Below, piece after piece: positions 8,087-16,754 of a stretch of 64,000 nucleotides of DNA. The DNA comes from Herbaspirillum sp. (GTDB taxonomy: Bacteria > Pseudomonadota > Gammaproteobacteria > Burkholderiales > Burkholderiaceae_D). Under the pieces are notes generated by a model that saw nothing but the letters and a program-made list of their open reading frames with translations, did not search any database and was not told the DNA's origin. Positions within the stretch are counted from its first letter, which is position 1. Each line of letters begins with the position of its first letter. A program made the position numbers and the translations under genes. The stretch spans positions 62,001 through 126,000 of the forward strand of contig NZ_JAGIBI010000003.1 of the NCBI RefSeq assembly GCF_017744395.1, in the 5' to 3' direction.

Positions 8087-9613
8087 ATGACCGACGCCGC
8101 CGCTTCTTCCGATTCCCACGACTCCCCTTCGCGCCTGCGCGACATCCGCCAGAACACGCTGGCCGGCCTGACCACCGCCTTCGCGCTGGTGCCCGAGTGC
8201 ATCGCGTTCGCCCTGGTGGCCCAGCTCAATCCGCTGATGGGGCTGTACGGCGCCTTCTTCATCTGCACCATCACCGCGCTGTTCGGTGGCCGGCCGGGCA
8301 TGATCTCCGGCGCGGCCGGGTCGATGGCGGTGGTGATCGTGGCGCTGGTGGCGCAGCACGGCGCGCAATATTTCCTGGCGACGGTGCTGTTGTCGGGGCT
8401 GGCGATGATGCTGTTCGGCGCGCTGCGCCTGGGCAAGCTGGTGCGCATGGTGCCGCATCCGGTGATGCTGGGTTTCGTCAACGGCCTGGCCATCGTGATC
8501 GCGCTGTCCCAGCTCGAACACTTCCACCATCCCACGCCAAGCGGCCCGGTCTGGCTGCAAGGCACGCCCTTGGCCATCATGCTGGGCCTGACCCTGCTCA
8601 CCATGCTGGTCACCTGGCTGCTGCCGCGCGTGACCCGTGCAGTGCCGCCGGCATTGGTCGCCATCCTCGGCGTGGGCGTGCTCACGCATGTGTTCAATGT
8701 CCCCACGCCGACGCTGGGCGATATGGCCAGGATCGCCGGCGGCCTGCCGCTGTTCCAGTTCCCCAGCGTGCCGCTGGACCTGGAGACGTTGCGCATCATC
8801 GCCCCGTACGCGGTGCTGATGGCCATCGTCGGCCTGCTGGAAACCCTGCTCACCTTCAACCTGACCGACGAGATCACCGCCAGCCGCGGCCAGCCCAACC
8901 GCGAATGCCTGGCGCTGGGCGCGGCCAACGTGGTATCGGGCCTGTTCGGCGGCATGGGCGGCTGCGCCATGATCGGCCAGACCATGATCAACCTCGGCTC
9001 GGGCGGACGCTCGCGCCTGTCCGGCGTGGTGGCCGGGGTGATGATCCTGATGTTCATCCTGTTCCTGTCGCCGGCCATCGAGCGCATCCCGCTGGCGGCG
9101 CTGGCCGGCGTCATGTTCGTGGTGGCGCAGGAAACCTTCGCCTGGGGTTCGCTGCGGGTGCTGGGCAAGGTGCCGAGGAACGACGCCATCGTCATCGTCG
9201 CCGTGACCATCATCACCGTCTTCACCGACCTGGCCGTGGCGGTGCTGTGCGGCATCGTGATCGCCGCGCTCAACTTCGCCTGGCAGCATGCGCGCGAGAT
9301 CCGCGCCGATGTCGCCGACAATGCCGACGGCTCGCGCACCTACCTGCCGCACGGCACGCTGTTCTTCGCCTCGACGGCGCGCTTCCTGGAACTGTTCGAT
9401 GCGCAGCGCGACCCGCAGCAGGTCGTGCTGGATTGCCGTTATCTGCGCCTGGCGGACCATTCGGCGATTGCGGCAGTGCAGGTGTTGAGCGAACGCTATG
9501 CGCGCGCCGGCAAGCGGCTGCAGGTCACGGCCTTGTCCGAGCGTTGCCGCAAGCTGTTGTTGCGCGCAGGCGTCGGATTGGCGGCCGACCGTGATGGCGC
9601 AGGGGTGGCGTGA
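8087..9613 (+). CDS. SulP-family inorganic anion transporter with STAS domain
   Basis: The product is 508 aa. The N-terminal about 400 residues are strongly hydrophobic and follow the SulP pattern: NTLAGLTTAFALVPECIAFA, LYGAFFICTITALFGGRPGM, then ISGAAGSMAVVI, and LETLLTFNLTDEITASRGQPNRE as the conserved family loop before the later helices. The C-terminal about 90 residues form a STAS domain (VVLDCRYLRLADHSAIAAV). The family moves sulfate, bicarbonate or other anions across the inner membrane; the substrate cannot be read from sequence. The gene stands alone between the membrane ClpP-like gene and the DUF1120 pair. Confidence 0.88.
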   Translation: MTDAAASSDSHDSPSRLRDIRQNTLAGLTTAFALVPECIAFALVAQLNPLMGLYGAFFICTITALFGGRPGMISGAAGSMAVVIVALVAQHGAQYFLATVLLSGLAMMLFGALRLGKLVRMVPHPVMLGFVNGLAIVIALSQLEHFHHPTPSGPVWLQGTPLAIMLGLTLLTMLVTWLLPRVTRAVPPALVAILGVGVLTHVFNVPTPTLGDMARIAGGLPLFQFPSVPLDLETLRIIAPYAVLMAIVGLLETLLTFNLTDEITASRGQPNRECLALGAANVVSGLFGGMGGCAMIGQTMINLGSGGRSRLSGVVAGVMILMFILFLSPAIERIPLAALAGVMFVVAQETFAWGSLRVLGKVPRNDAIVIVAVTIITVFTDLAVAVLCGIVIAALNFAWQHAREIRADVADNADGSRTYLPHGTLFFASTARFLELFDAQRDPQQVVLDCRYLRLADHSAIAAVQVLSERYARAGKRLQVTALSERCRKLLLRAGVGLAADRDGAGVA

Positions 9614-9644
9614 GCCGTTTCCCTTAATTCTTGCTAGTATTCTT

Positions 9645-9771
9645 TGAGATTTTTCTCATATAAATTCGAGAATTGAATAGCCATACTGACGTCATCGCAT
9701 CAGGCAAACGAAATTGATAAAAGTACATGGTGCGTACGAACCCAAGACCATATTGAACCGGGGGAAGCATC
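9645..9771 (+). promoter_or_regulatory. Promoter region A of the duplicated DUF1120 units
   Basis: It contains TGAGA-tttt-TCTCA at 9645-9658 (127 bp before the start codon) and GCATCAGGCAAACGAA from 9697 (75 bp before the start). Both elements recur at almost the same distances upstream of the second gene, so they are probably operator and promoter parts. A GGGGGA Shine-Dalgarno precedes the ATG. Confidence 0.55.
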
Positions 9772-10431
9772 ATGCAGCACGCCATTGCGCGTTCCATCTT
9801 TGCCGTCATCGCTGCCTTGGCCGCTGGCGCGGCCCTTGCAGCCCCTACCGTCGAATTGAAGGTCACCGGCGTCATCAAGCCTCCGGCTTGCCTGCCGACC
9901 TTCTCCGGTGGCGGTGTTGTTGACTACGGCGTGATTCCCGCCGCTTCGCTGAATGCTGGCCAATACAAGACGCTGGACAAGAAGCAGCTGTCTTTTCAGG
10001 TGAGTTGCGATGCGCCGGTCAAGATGGGAGTGACCTTCAACGACAATCGCGCCACCAGCCGGGTAGGGGGAATCGTGTCGGCCGTTTCCGCCAATCCCAA
10101 CGAACGCTTCAATTTCGGCCTGGGTACCGTGGCCGGCAAGAATGTCGGCGGCTATGCGCTGACGCTGGAACCGGCATTGACGACCGGCGATGGCGCGCCG
10201 GTAGACAATATTTATACGACCGACAACGGCAGAACCTGGTCGGCCGCGGTGGGTTTGGACCACATCAACCTGTTCGCTTTCGCCGCCAAAGGCGACAACA
10301 AGCCGGTTGCCGTCAAACAGCTCAGTGTGATGATCAACGTCCAGGTCGTGCTGAACAAACCGGAAGAGTTGCCGTTGACACAAGACGTGCCACTGGACGG
10401 TTCGGCCACCATCGAAGTGAAATATCTCTGA
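9772..10431 (+). CDS. DUF1120-family secreted protein, copy 1
   Basis: The product is 219 aa with a cleavable signal (IFAVIAALAAGAALAAP). The mature part begins PTVELKVTGVIKPPACLP, the typical DUF1120 start, and continues with VVDYGVIPAASLNAG, VSCDAPVKMGVTFNDNRA and FGLGTVAGKNVGGYAL, ending PLDGSATIEVKYL. The pattern resembles beta-sandwich, fimbrial-like periplasmic proteins with a conserved cysteine pair. The next gene is a close paralogue. Function is unknown; no chaperone or usher gene accompanies it, so a chaperone-usher pilin role is not supported. Confidence 0.8.
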   Translation: MQHAIARSIFAVIAALAAGAALAAPTVELKVTGVIKPPACLPTFSGGGVVDYGVIPAASLNAGQYKTLDKKQLSFQVSCDAPVKMGVTFNDNRATSRVGGIVSAVSANPNERFNFGLGTVAGKNVGGYALTLEPALTTGDGAPVDNIYTTDNGRTWSAAVGLDHINLFAFAAKGDNKPVAVKQLSVMINVQVVLNKPEELPLTQDVPLDGSATIEVKYL

Positions 10432-10491
10432 TGTTGCCTGTACGCCCTATGTAAGTTGCCTTTTGCTTGCAAAAAGAATTTCAAATATTTT

Positions 10492-10619
10492 TGAGATTAT
10501 TCTCGTATCGAGATGAGGTGAAACAGGACAAGATAAGGTCATTGCATCAGGCGAACGAAGTTGGTGAAAAGGCATGATGCATCCAAGTCCAACGTCATAT
10601 CCAATTGGGGGAAAACACC
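10492..10619 (+). promoter_or_regulatory. Promoter region B of the duplicated DUF1120 units
   Basis: TGAGA-ttat-TCTCG at 10492-10505 lies 128 bp before the ATG. GCATCAGGCGAACGAA from 10544 lies 76 bp before it. These match promoter region A in sequence and spacing. GGGGGA precedes the ATG. Confidence 0.55.
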
Positions 10620-11267
10620 ATGCGAAACGCTATTGCCCGCACCGCCTTCACCGCCATCGCCACGCTGGCCGCTGCCGTCGCCTTTGCCGCTCCTACCGCG
10701 GAACTGAAGGTCACCGGCGTCATCAAGCCGCCGGCCTGCACGCCTAACCTGGCCGCGGGCGGCGTGGTCGACTACGGCATCATCCCGGCATCCAGCCTGA
10801 CTGCCGGGCAGAACAAGAAACTCGAGACCCGGCAGGTCGATCTTTCGATCACCTGCGACGGCCCCGCCAAGATGTCGGTGAAGTTCACCGATAACCGTGC
10901 CAGCTCCCGGGTCGCCGGTATCACCGGCAGGGCTACCGATCCTTACAACTTCGGCCTGGGCGCGGTGGCAGGAAAGAATGTCGGCGGTTATGCCTTGTCC
11001 TTTGACGCGAACAGCACGGTTGACGGCGTTGCCGCGCGCAATATCTATTCGGGCGACAACGGCCGGACCTGGAACGGCGGTGTCGTTTATCTGCAGCATG
11101 ACGGCCAGCTGTTTTCCTTTGGCAACGGCTCCAACCTGCCCGTCGCGTTCAAGCAGCTCAATGCCAAGATCAACGTGGAGACGACCTTGAACAAGCCGGA
11201 GAACCTGCCGTTGTCGCAGGACGTGCCGCTGGACGGTTCGACCACCATCGAGGTCAACTACCTGTAA
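10620..11267 (+). CDS. DUF1120-family secreted protein, copy 2
   Basis: The product is 215 aa from the ATG at 10620; the in-frame TTG at 10605 lies upstream of the Shine-Dalgarno and is rejected. The signal peptide (TAFTAIATLAAAVAFAAP) is followed by AELKVTGVIKPPACTP. It is collinear with copy 1 over its whole length, sharing VVDYGIIPASSLTAGQ, VAGKNVGGYAL, NIYSGDNGRTWNGG and DVPLDGSTTIEVNYL. The main difference is a few residues missing near the middle. A strong terminator follows, so the pair forms the end of a transcription unit, though each gene has its own promoter-like region. Role is unknown. Confidence 0.8.
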   Translation: MRNAIARTAFTAIATLAAAVAFAAPTAELKVTGVIKPPACTPNLAAGGVVDYGIIPASSLTAGQNKKLETRQVDLSITCDGPAKMSVKFTDNRASSRVAGITGRATDPYNFGLGAVAGKNVGGYALSFDANSTVDGVAARNIYSGDNGRTWNGGVVYLQHDGQLFSFGNGSNLPVAFKQLNAKINVETTLNKPENLPLSQDVPLDGSTTIEVNYL

Positions 11268-11271
11268 AAAA

Positions 11272-11288
11272 GCCCGCTCGAAGCGGGC
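11272..11288 (-). terminator. Hairpin with T-run on the reverse strand
   Basis: GCCCGCT-cga-AGCGGGC, with six A on the plus-strand left side, so a U-run follows on reverse-strand transcripts. It suits the end of the DUF1993/efflux transcript. Confidence 0.55.
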
Positions 11289-11314
11289 AAGTACCACGGG
11301 AAAATCCATCGCAG

Positions 11315-11353
11315 CCGGCCCGCATCGCGCAAGATGCGGGCCGGTTTTCTTTT
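11315..11353 (+). terminator. Rho-independent terminator of the DUF1120 unit
   Basis: A perfect 12-bp stem (CCGGCCCGCATC / GATGCGGGCCGG) with a six-base loop is followed by TTTTCTTTT. Confidence 0.85.
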
Positions 11354-11362
11354 GGCGGACGC

Positions 11363-11866
11363 TTACAGGCCGAGGTAATCCAGCTTGCCCAGCTTGACGC
11401 CCTTGTGGCGCAGGATGCCGTAGGCGGTCACCACATGGAACATGAAATTGGGCAGGCCGAAGCGGGTCAGGTAGGCCAGGCCGTTCATGCTCTGTTCCTC
11501 GCCGCGCAGCATCATCTTGACCTTGCGTTCTTCCTGGCCGTCGATGGCGTCGGCCGGGATGCCTTCGAGGAACACGATGGTCTTGTTGATGCGCGCCTGC
11601 AGTTCGTCGAAATTGCTTTCGTCATCCGGGAAGTTGGGCGCGGCCAGGCCTGAGAGGCGGCTGGCGGTGGCCTTGGCGGTGTCGCTGGCGCGCTGGATCT
11701 GCGCCGACAGCGGGTACATGTCGTCGAACAGGCGGGCGTTGACCAGTTCGTCGGCTTCCAGCTTGTGTTCGTCGGCGTGCCGCTCGGCCTTGTCGAGCAG
11801 GGTGGACAGGGTTTGCAGGCCGCGGATAAGGAGCGGGATGCTGGCTTGGTGCAGGGTGATGGACAT
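11363..11866 (-). CDS. DUF1993-family protein
   Basis: The product is 167 aa from the ATG complement at 11864-11866, preceded by GAAAGAGAATC. It starts MSITLHQASIPLLIRGLQTL and continues with LDKAERHADEH and LVNARLFDDMYPLSAQIQRA. The end, NFMFHVVTAYGILRHKGVKLGKLDYLG, is the family signature. These proteins fold as a helical bundle related to DinB. The reading direction and the 31-nt gap behind the outer-membrane channel gene make it the likely last gene of the efflux operon. Its function is not known. Confidence 0.8.
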   Translation of the reverse strand: MSITLHQASIPLLIRGLQTLSTLLDKAERHADEHKLEADELVNARLFDDMYPLSAQIQRASDTAKATASRLSGLAAPNFPDDESNFDELQARINKTIVFLEGIPADAIDGQEERKVKMMLRGEEQSMNGLAYLTRFGLPNFMFHVVTAYGILRHKGVKLGKLDYLGL

Positions 11867-11897
11867 GGTGGATTCTCTTTCAGTGGTTTCCCGGCGT

Positions 11898-13406
11898 TTA
11901 CTTGGCCGACGACAATTGGGTAGGTGCGGGCAGTTTGCCCCAGCCGCCGCCCAGGGCACGGATCAGGTTGACGGTCGAACGCGCGCGTTCGCCGTCCAGT
12001 TGCACCGAGACGCGTTGCTGCTGCAGCACGGTGCGGTCGGCGTCGATCACGTTGAAGTAGCTGACCGCGCCTTCCTGGTACTGCGTGTGCGAGAGCTTGG
12101 CGGCGCGCGCCGAGGCGGCCACGGCTTCGTCCTGGGCCTGGTTCTGGTCGCCCAGGATGCGCAGGTTGGCCAGGTTGTCTTCCACTTCGCGGAAGGCGTT
12201 CAAGACCGTGCCGCGATAGGCGGCGACTTGCTCTTCATAACTCGCGCGCGCCCGGTCGACGCCGGCCTGGCGGCGGCCGCCGTCGAACAGCGGCATCGAC
12301 AGCGCGGTGCCCACCAGCGGGCCCAGCAGGAAGGTGCGGCTGGACCAGTTGAACAGGTCGCCCAGTTGCGCCGACTCGTAGCCGAAGCCGCCGGTCAGGT
12401 TCAGGCTGGGGAAGAAGGCTGACTTGGCCACGCCGACGCGGGCGTTGGCGGCAGCCATCGCGCGTTCGGCGGCGGCGATGTCGGGGCGGCGTTCCAGCAG
12501 CGTCGACGGCAGACCGGACGGGATGCCGATCGAGATGCGCGTTAGCGGCCGGGCCGGCAGGGCGAATTCGGCCGGCGTGCTGCCCAGCAGGATCGCCAGT
12601 GCGTGTTCGGCGACGGCGCGCTGGCGGGCGATGCCGAGCGCCTCCGATTGCGCCGATGCCAGTTCCGACTTGGCGCGGGCGACATCGACTTCACTGATGT
12701 CACCCTCATCGAAGCGGCGTTGCACCAGGCGCAGCGATTCCTGGCGCAGCTGCACGGTGCCGCGGTACAGCTCCAGCGCCGCATCCAGTTCGCGCACCAG
12801 GAAGTACTGCTGGGCGACGTCGGCCTGCAAGGCCAGCAGCACCGAGTGGAACAGCGCTTCGCTGCGCTGGGCGTCGGCGGTGGCGGCGTCGACATTGGAC
12901 GAGACGCGGCCGAACAGGTCGACCTCATACGACACGCCGATCTGGGCGCGGTACAGCGTCGAGGGCCGCGTATCGGCATCGGCCGGCAGGCCTTGCGAAG
13001 CCGGCGACGGGCGCTGGCGGGTGGCGCCGAGGCCGGCGTCCACCTGCGGGAAGTAGGCCGAGCGCGCATCGCGGGTCAGGGCGCGCGCCTGGCCCAGACG
13101 GGCGGCGGCGGCCTTGAGGTCCTGGTTGGCTTGCTGGGCGCGGTCTTCCAATGCGTTCAGGCTGTCGTCGCCGAAGATCTTCCACCATTCGCCGCGGGCG
13201 ATGTCTTCGGACGGCTGGGCGGCCTTCCACTGGCTGCCGTTTTCGCCGGTCTGCACGGCGGCTTCCTTGAAGGCGGCCGGGGTGTCGACCGAAGGGCGCT
13301 CGTAGGTCGGCGCCACCGAGCAGCCGGCCAGCACCAGCAGTGCCGCCAGCAAGGCTGAACCGATACGCACGGGGCGCAGTAGGGATGTCATGTTGAGTGC
13401 GTTCAT
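11898..13406 (-). CDS. Outer-membrane efflux channel lipoprotein (OprM/NodT family)
   Basis: The product is 502 aa. I chose the ATG complement at 13404-13406 because GGAG sits eight bases upstream; the in-frame ATG at 13424 lacks a ribosome site. The lipobox LVLAGC is followed by SVAPTYERPSVDTPAAF, the typical N-terminus of NodT-type channels. Two OEP repeats follow, with long alanine-rich coiled coils (LKAAAARLGQARALTRDARSA) and LEALL-type turns such as STLLERRPDIAAAERAMAAA. It forms the trimeric outer-membrane exit duct for the RND pump encoded immediately upstream. It is equivalent to OpcM/OprC/OprN in the ceo, bpe and mex systems. Confidence 0.92.
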   Translation of the reverse strand: MNALNMTSLLRPVRIGSALLAALLVLAGCSVAPTYERPSVDTPAAFKEAAVQTGENGSQWKAAQPSEDIARGEWWKIFGDDSLNALEDRAQQANQDLKAAAARLGQARALTRDARSAYFPQVDAGLGATRQRPSPASQGLPADADTRPSTLYRAQIGVSYEVDLFGRVSSNVDAATADAQRSEALFHSVLLALQADVAQQYFLVRELDAALELYRGTVQLRQESLRLVQRRFDEGDISEVDVARAKSELASAQSEALGIARQRAVAEHALAILLGSTPAEFALPARPLTRISIGIPSGLPSTLLERRPDIAAAERAMAAANARVGVAKSAFFPSLNLTGGFGYESAQLGDLFNWSSRTFLLGPLVGTALSMPLFDGGRRQAGVDRARASYEEQVAAYRGTVLNAFREVEDNLANLRILGDQNQAQDEAVAASARAAKLSHTQYQEGAVSYFNVIDADRTVLQQQRVSVQLDGERARSTVNLIRALGGGWGKLPAPTQLSSAK

Positions 13407-13440
13407 GTTGATTGCTCCATTCATTTAGCGATCCGGTAGA

Positions 13441-16400
13441 TCAGCGGTCATCCTGCGAACTGGGTACCGCGTGGGGCACGTGCGAGCCGGCCGTCATCGG
13501 CGCTTCATGGTGCGAGGCCGAGTGCAACTTGCGGCGGTCGACGGTACGCAGCAGCACGTAGAACACCGGGGTCAGGAACAGGCCGAACAGCGTCACTCCC
13601 AGCATGCCGAAGAACACCGCGATACCCATCGCATAGCGCATTTCCGAACCGGCGCCGGTAGAGGTCACCAACGGCACCACGCCCATGATGAAAGCGATCG
13701 AGGTCATCAGGATCGGACGCAGGCGCAGGCGGCTCGATTCGATCGCGGCTTGTACCGCAGTACGGCCCTGCATTTCCAGTTCGCGGGCGAATTCCACGAT
13801 CAGGATCGCGTTCTTGGCCGACAGGCCCACCAGCACCATCAAACCGATCTGGGTGAAGATGTTGTTGTCGCCCTTGGTCAGCCAGACGCCGGTCAGCGCG
13901 GCCAGGATGCTCATGGGAACAATCAGGATCACCGCCAGCGGCAGGGTCAGGCTTTCATACAGCGCGGCCAGCACCAGGAACACCAGCAGCACGCTGATCG
14001 GGAACACCCACACGCCGGCATTGCCCGCGAGGATCTTCTGGTAGGTCAGGTCGGTCCATTCGAACTTGATGCCGCGCGGCAGGGTGGCGGCCGCCACGCG
14101 TTCAGCCGCGGCCTGGGCCTGGTCGGACGAGTAGCCGGGCGCCGGGCCGCCGTTGATGTCGGCGGCGGTGTAGCCGTTGTAGCGCACCACCATTTCCGGG
14201 CCGAAGGTCTGCTTGACCTTGACCACCGACGACAGCGGCACCATCTCGCCGGCGTCGTTGCGGGTCTTCAGCTGCAGGATGTCCTCGGCCTTGGCGCGGA
14301 AGGGCGCGTCAGCCTGGGCCCGCACCTGGTACACGCGGCCGAAGCGGTTGAAGTCGTTGACGTACAGCGAGCCGAGATAGATCTGCATGGTGTTGAACAC
14401 ATCGGTCACCGCGATGCCGAGCTGCTTGGCCTTGACGCGGTCGAGGTCGACGTCCAGTTGCGGCACGTTGATCTGGTAGCTGGAGAACATCGGGCCCAGC
14501 GCCGGTTCCTTGGCGGCGCCCTTCATGAAGGCTTGCGCCGCCTTGTCCAGTTCGGCATAGCCCAGCGCGCCGCGGTCTTCGATCTGCATCTTGAAGCCGC
14601 CCAGCGTGCCCAGGCCCATCACCGGCGGCGGCGGGAAGACGGCGGTGAAGGCTTCCTTGATGCCGCCGAACTTCTTGTTCAGCGAAGCGGCGATGGCGTT
14701 GCCCGACAGTTCCTTGGACTTGCGTTCCTCGAACGGCTTCAGGCCCACGAACACGATGCCGGCCGAGGAGCTGTTGGTGAAGCCGTTGATCGACAGGCCC
14801 GGGAAGGCGATGGCGCTGGCCACGCCGGGTTCCTTCAACATGATGTCGCTCATCTTGCGCATCACTTCTTCACTGCGGTCGATCGAGGCGCCGTTGGGCA
14901 ACTGCGCGAAGGCCACCAGGTATTGCTTGTCCTGGCCCGGCACGAAGCCGCCCGGCACGATGTTGGCGATGCCCACGGTAGCGGCCAGCAGCACCGCGTA
15001 CACGATCATGGTGGAACCCTTGCGCTTGATCACGCCGGTTACGCCGCGGCCGTAGTTTTCGGAGGAACGGTTGAAGAAGCGGTTGAAACGGATGAAGAAA
15101 CCGCCCAGGAAGCGATCCATCACGCGCGTCAGCCAGTCCGGCTTCTCGCCGTGGCCCTTGAGCAGCATGGCGGCCAGCGCCGGCGACAGGGTCAGCGAGT
15201 TGAAGGCTGAGATCACGGTCGAGATCGCGATCGTCATGGCGAACTGCTTGTAGAACTGGCCGGTCAGGCCGGTCATGAAGGCCAGCGGCACAAACACGGC
15301 CACCAGCGTCAGCGCGATGGCGATGATCGGGCCCGAGACTTCCTGCATGGCGCGGTAGGTCGCGTCGCGTGGCGACAGGCCGGCGGAGATATTGCGCTCG
15401 ACGTTTTCCACCACCACGATGGCGTCGTCGACCACGATGCCGATGGCCAGCACCATGCCGAACAGCGACAGCGCGTTGATGGTGTAGCCGAAGCCCAGCA
15501 TCAGCGAGAAGGTGCCGATGATGGAAACGGGAACGGCGAGCAGCGGAATGATCGAGGCGCGCCAGGTCTGCAGGAAGATGATCACCACGATCACCACCAG
15601 CGCGATGGCTTCCAAGAGCGTATGCACCACCGCTTCGATGGAAGCGCGCACGAACTGGGTCGGGTCGTACACGATGCTGTATTCGACCGAGCTGGGGAAG
15701 TCGGCCGACAATTCCTTCATCGCCGCGCGCACCTGCTTGGAGACGTCCAACGCATTGGCGCCGGGCGCCTGGAAGATGGGGATGGCGACGGCCGGCTTGT
15801 TGTCCAGCAGCGAACGCAGGCCGTATTCGGAGGCGGCCAGTTCCACCCGGGCGACGTCGCCCAGCTTGGTGGTGGCGCCGTCCGGCGCGGCCTTGAGGAT
15901 GATGTCGCGGAATTCTGCTTCGGTCTTCAGGCGGCCCTGCGCATTCACGGAAAGCTGCACCGGCACGTCGGGCGAGCTGGGCGAGGCGCCGATCACGCCG
16001 GCGGCCACCTGCACGTTCTGTTCGCGAATCGACTTGATGACGTCGGATGCGGTCAGGCCGCGCTGCGCCACCTTGTTCGGGTCCAGCCACACGCGCATGG
16101 CGTAGTTGCCGGAGCCGAACAGGCCCACTTCACCGACGCCCTGGATACGCGCCAGGCGGTCCTTGACGTTCAGGACCGCGTAGTTGCGCAGGTAGGTGGT
16201 GTCGTAGCGGTTGTCGGGCGAGATCAGGTGCACCACCATGGTCAGCGTGGGCGAGGACTTGATGGTCGTCACGCCCAGCCGCTGCACGTCTTCCGGCAGG
16301 CGCGGCAGCGCTTGCGCGACGCGGTTCTGCACCAGTTGCTGGGCCTTGTCGGGATCGACGCCCAGGCGGAAGTTGACGGTGATGGTCAGGTTGCCGTCGC

Positions 16401-16656
16401 TGTTGGCCTGCGACTGCATGTACAGCATGTTTTCCACGCCGTTGATCTGCTCTTCCAGCGGCGAGGCCACGGTTTCGGCGATCACCTTGGGGTTGGCGCC
16501 GGGGTATTGCGCGCGCACCACCACCGAGGGCGGCACCACTTCGGGATATTCGGAAATGGGCAGCTGGAACATGGCCAGCACGCCGCCCAGCAATAGCAGT
16601 ATCGACAGCACGCCCGCGAAGATCGGGCGGTCGATAAAGAATTTTGAGATGTTCAT
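13441..16656 (-). CDS. RND multidrug efflux pump, MexF/CeoB/BpeF type
   Basis: The product is 1071 aa, the usual length for an HAE1 pump. It starts MNISKFFIDRPIFAGVLSIL and contains ISEYPEVVPPSVVVRAQYPG, ANPKVIAETVASPLEEQING and the TM4 relay GIVVDDAIVVVENVERN, with the two proton-carrying aspartates. The second half has the internal repeat, with GLSAKNAILIVEFA supplying the TM10 lysine. Sequence features (FFIDRPIFA, YDTTYLRNYA, LQTWRASIIPL) place it nearer MexF/OqxB than AcrB. MexF-type pumps export chloramphenicol, trimethoprim and fluoroquinolones; this is family knowledge. It works with the adjacent adaptor and outer-membrane channel. Confidence 0.95.
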   Translation of the reverse strand: MNISKFFIDRPIFAGVLSILLLLGGVLAMFQLPISEYPEVVPPSVVVRAQYPGANPKVIAETVASPLEEQINGVENMLYMQSQANSDGNLTITVNFRLGVDPDKAQQLVQNRVAQALPRLPEDVQRLGVTTIKSSPTLTMVVHLISPDNRYDTTYLRNYAVLNVKDRLARIQGVGEVGLFGSGNYAMRVWLDPNKVAQRGLTASDVIKSIREQNVQVAAGVIGASPSSPDVPVQLSVNAQGRLKTEAEFRDIILKAAPDGATTKLGDVARVELAASEYGLRSLLDNKPAVAIPIFQAPGANALDVSKQVRAAMKELSADFPSSVEYSIVYDPTQFVRASIEAVVHTLLEAIALVVIVVIIFLQTWRASIIPLLAVPVSIIGTFSLMLGFGYTINALSLFGMVLAIGIVVDDAIVVVENVERNISAGLSPRDATYRAMQEVSGPIIAIALTLVAVFVPLAFMTGLTGQFYKQFAMTIAISTVISAFNSLTLSPALAAMLLKGHGEKPDWLTRVMDRFLGGFFIRFNRFFNRSSENYGRGVTGVIKRKGSTMIVYAVLLAATVGIANIVPGGFVPGQDKQYLVAFAQLPNGASIDRSEEVMRKMSDIMLKEPGVASAIAFPGLSINGFTNSSSAGIVFVGLKPFEERKSKELSGNAIAASLNKKFGGIKEAFTAVFPPPPVMGLGTLGGFKMQIEDRGALGYAELDKAAQAFMKGAAKEPALGPMFSSYQINVPQLDVDLDRVKAKQLGIAVTDVFNTMQIYLGSLYVNDFNRFGRVYQVRAQADAPFRAKAEDILQLKTRNDAGEMVPLSSVVKVKQTFGPEMVVRYNGYTAADINGGPAPGYSSDQAQAAAERVAAATLPRGIKFEWTDLTYQKILAGNAGVWVFPISVLLVFLVLAALYESLTLPLAVILIVPMSILAALTGVWLTKGDNNIFTQIGLMVLVGLSAKNAILIVEFARELEMQGRTAVQAAIESSRLRLRPILMTSIAFIMGVVPLVTSTGAGSEMRYAMGIAVFFGMLGVTLFGLFLTPVFYVLLRTVDRRKLHSASHHEAPMTAGSHVPHAVPSSQDDR

Positions 16657-16754
16657 GAAGGTTCCTTGTCAGCGTTTGGGATGCAACTGTCCTTAGCGGC
16701 GGGCATCCCGCAGCTTTTTTCTATCTTGAAAGCGAGAGAGGGCCGGGCCGGCGA

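Noticed and set aside
6188-9460. 1090-codon reverse-strand open frame
   Set aside because: It is antisense to three well-supported genes and rich in His/Gln/Arg/Ala, as expected from the complement of GC-rich coding DNA.
10460-10474. TTTTGC-tt-GCAAAA hairpin after the first DUF1120 gene
   Set aside because: Stem is short and AT-rich without a following T-run, so not reported as a terminator.
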